The notes below the pieces were generated by a model. The model worked only from the letters and a program-made list of their open reading frames with translations. It made no database searches and was not told the DNA's origin. From an uncultured beta proteobacterium (GTDB lineage Bacteria; Pseudomonadota; Gammaproteobacteria; Burkholderiales; Burkholderiaceae_C): a stretch of 5,674 nt of DNA. Within the stretch, counting starts at the first letter, position 1. The number at the start of each line of letters is the position of its first letter. This document shows, piece after piece, positions 5,623 to 5,674 of the stretch. The translations under genes were made by a program, and so were the position numbers. The stretch lies in contig CAIXMC010000285.1 of the NCBI GenBank assembly GCA_903920405.1, positions 1 to 5,674 of the forward strand. Direction: 5' to 3'.

Positions 5623-5674
5623 GGATATGGTCAACAATAAGTTCCGCATTTGGCCGTCAGAGTTGGGATGCAAT
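5623..5674. mobile_element. second copy of the MITE-like element, cut by the window end
   Basis: From the TTA at 5620-5622 to the last base, 54 of 55 positions match 4530-4584 in the same orientation. The only difference is A at 5673 versus G at 4583. The full 32-base terminal repeat is included. Such high identity suggests recent spread or recent duplication. The rest of the element lies outside the window. Confidence 0.85.

Overview
The window looks like a Gram-negative betaproteobacterium of the Burkholderiales, most likely a Comamonadaceae-type organism. The evidence is the gene order hfq-hflX-hflK-hflC, the Hfq core sequence, and the style of HflK (an NLNDPxWGRG N-terminus followed by a Pro/Gly-rich stretch). 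The family assignment is by recall and was not searched. No genus can be named.

Layout. Positions 1-328 are gene-free and contain an AT-rich imperfect inverted repeat (149-252). Positions 329-4069 hold a tightly packed minus-strand operon, transcribed hfq (4069-3803), hflX (3825-2623), hflK (2608-1244), hflC (1234-329). hfq and hflX overlap by 23 nt, and the later genes are separated by 14 nt and 9 nt. Positions 4070-5424 contain no intact protein gene. They are a patchwork of palindromic and mobile sequences: an inverted-repeat element (4241-4340), a REP/dRS3-like pair (4377-4485), a 159-bp MITE-like element with 32-bp perfect terminal inverted repeats (4533-4691), a nested repeat cluster (4759-4816), a perfect 22-bp-arm hairpin element (4854-4942), and the C-terminal remnant of a DDE-type transposase (4943-5329). 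A minus-strand tRNA-Val(GAC) follows at 5492-5568 with its own terminator and a -10 box. A second copy of the MITE begins at 5620-5623 and runs off the end of the window.

How the genes work together. Hfq is the sRNA chaperone. HflX is a ribosome-associated GTPase. HflK and HflC are SPFH membrane proteins that form the complex surrounding the FtsH protease. All four are complete. As I recall, der normally lies upstream of hfq and DUF2065-hisZ-purA downstream of hflC in Burkholderiales. Neither is visible in the adjacent sequence in this window, which suggests the operon was separated from its usual neighbours by rearrangement.

Most notable points: (1) the MITE-like family, present as two nearly identical direct copies bracketing a tRNA-Val gene and a dead transposase; (2) an Hfq variant with an N-terminal 9-bp tandem-repeat expansion that has lost the two basic residues of the rim patch; (3) a perfect hairpin element joined directly to the truncated transposase.
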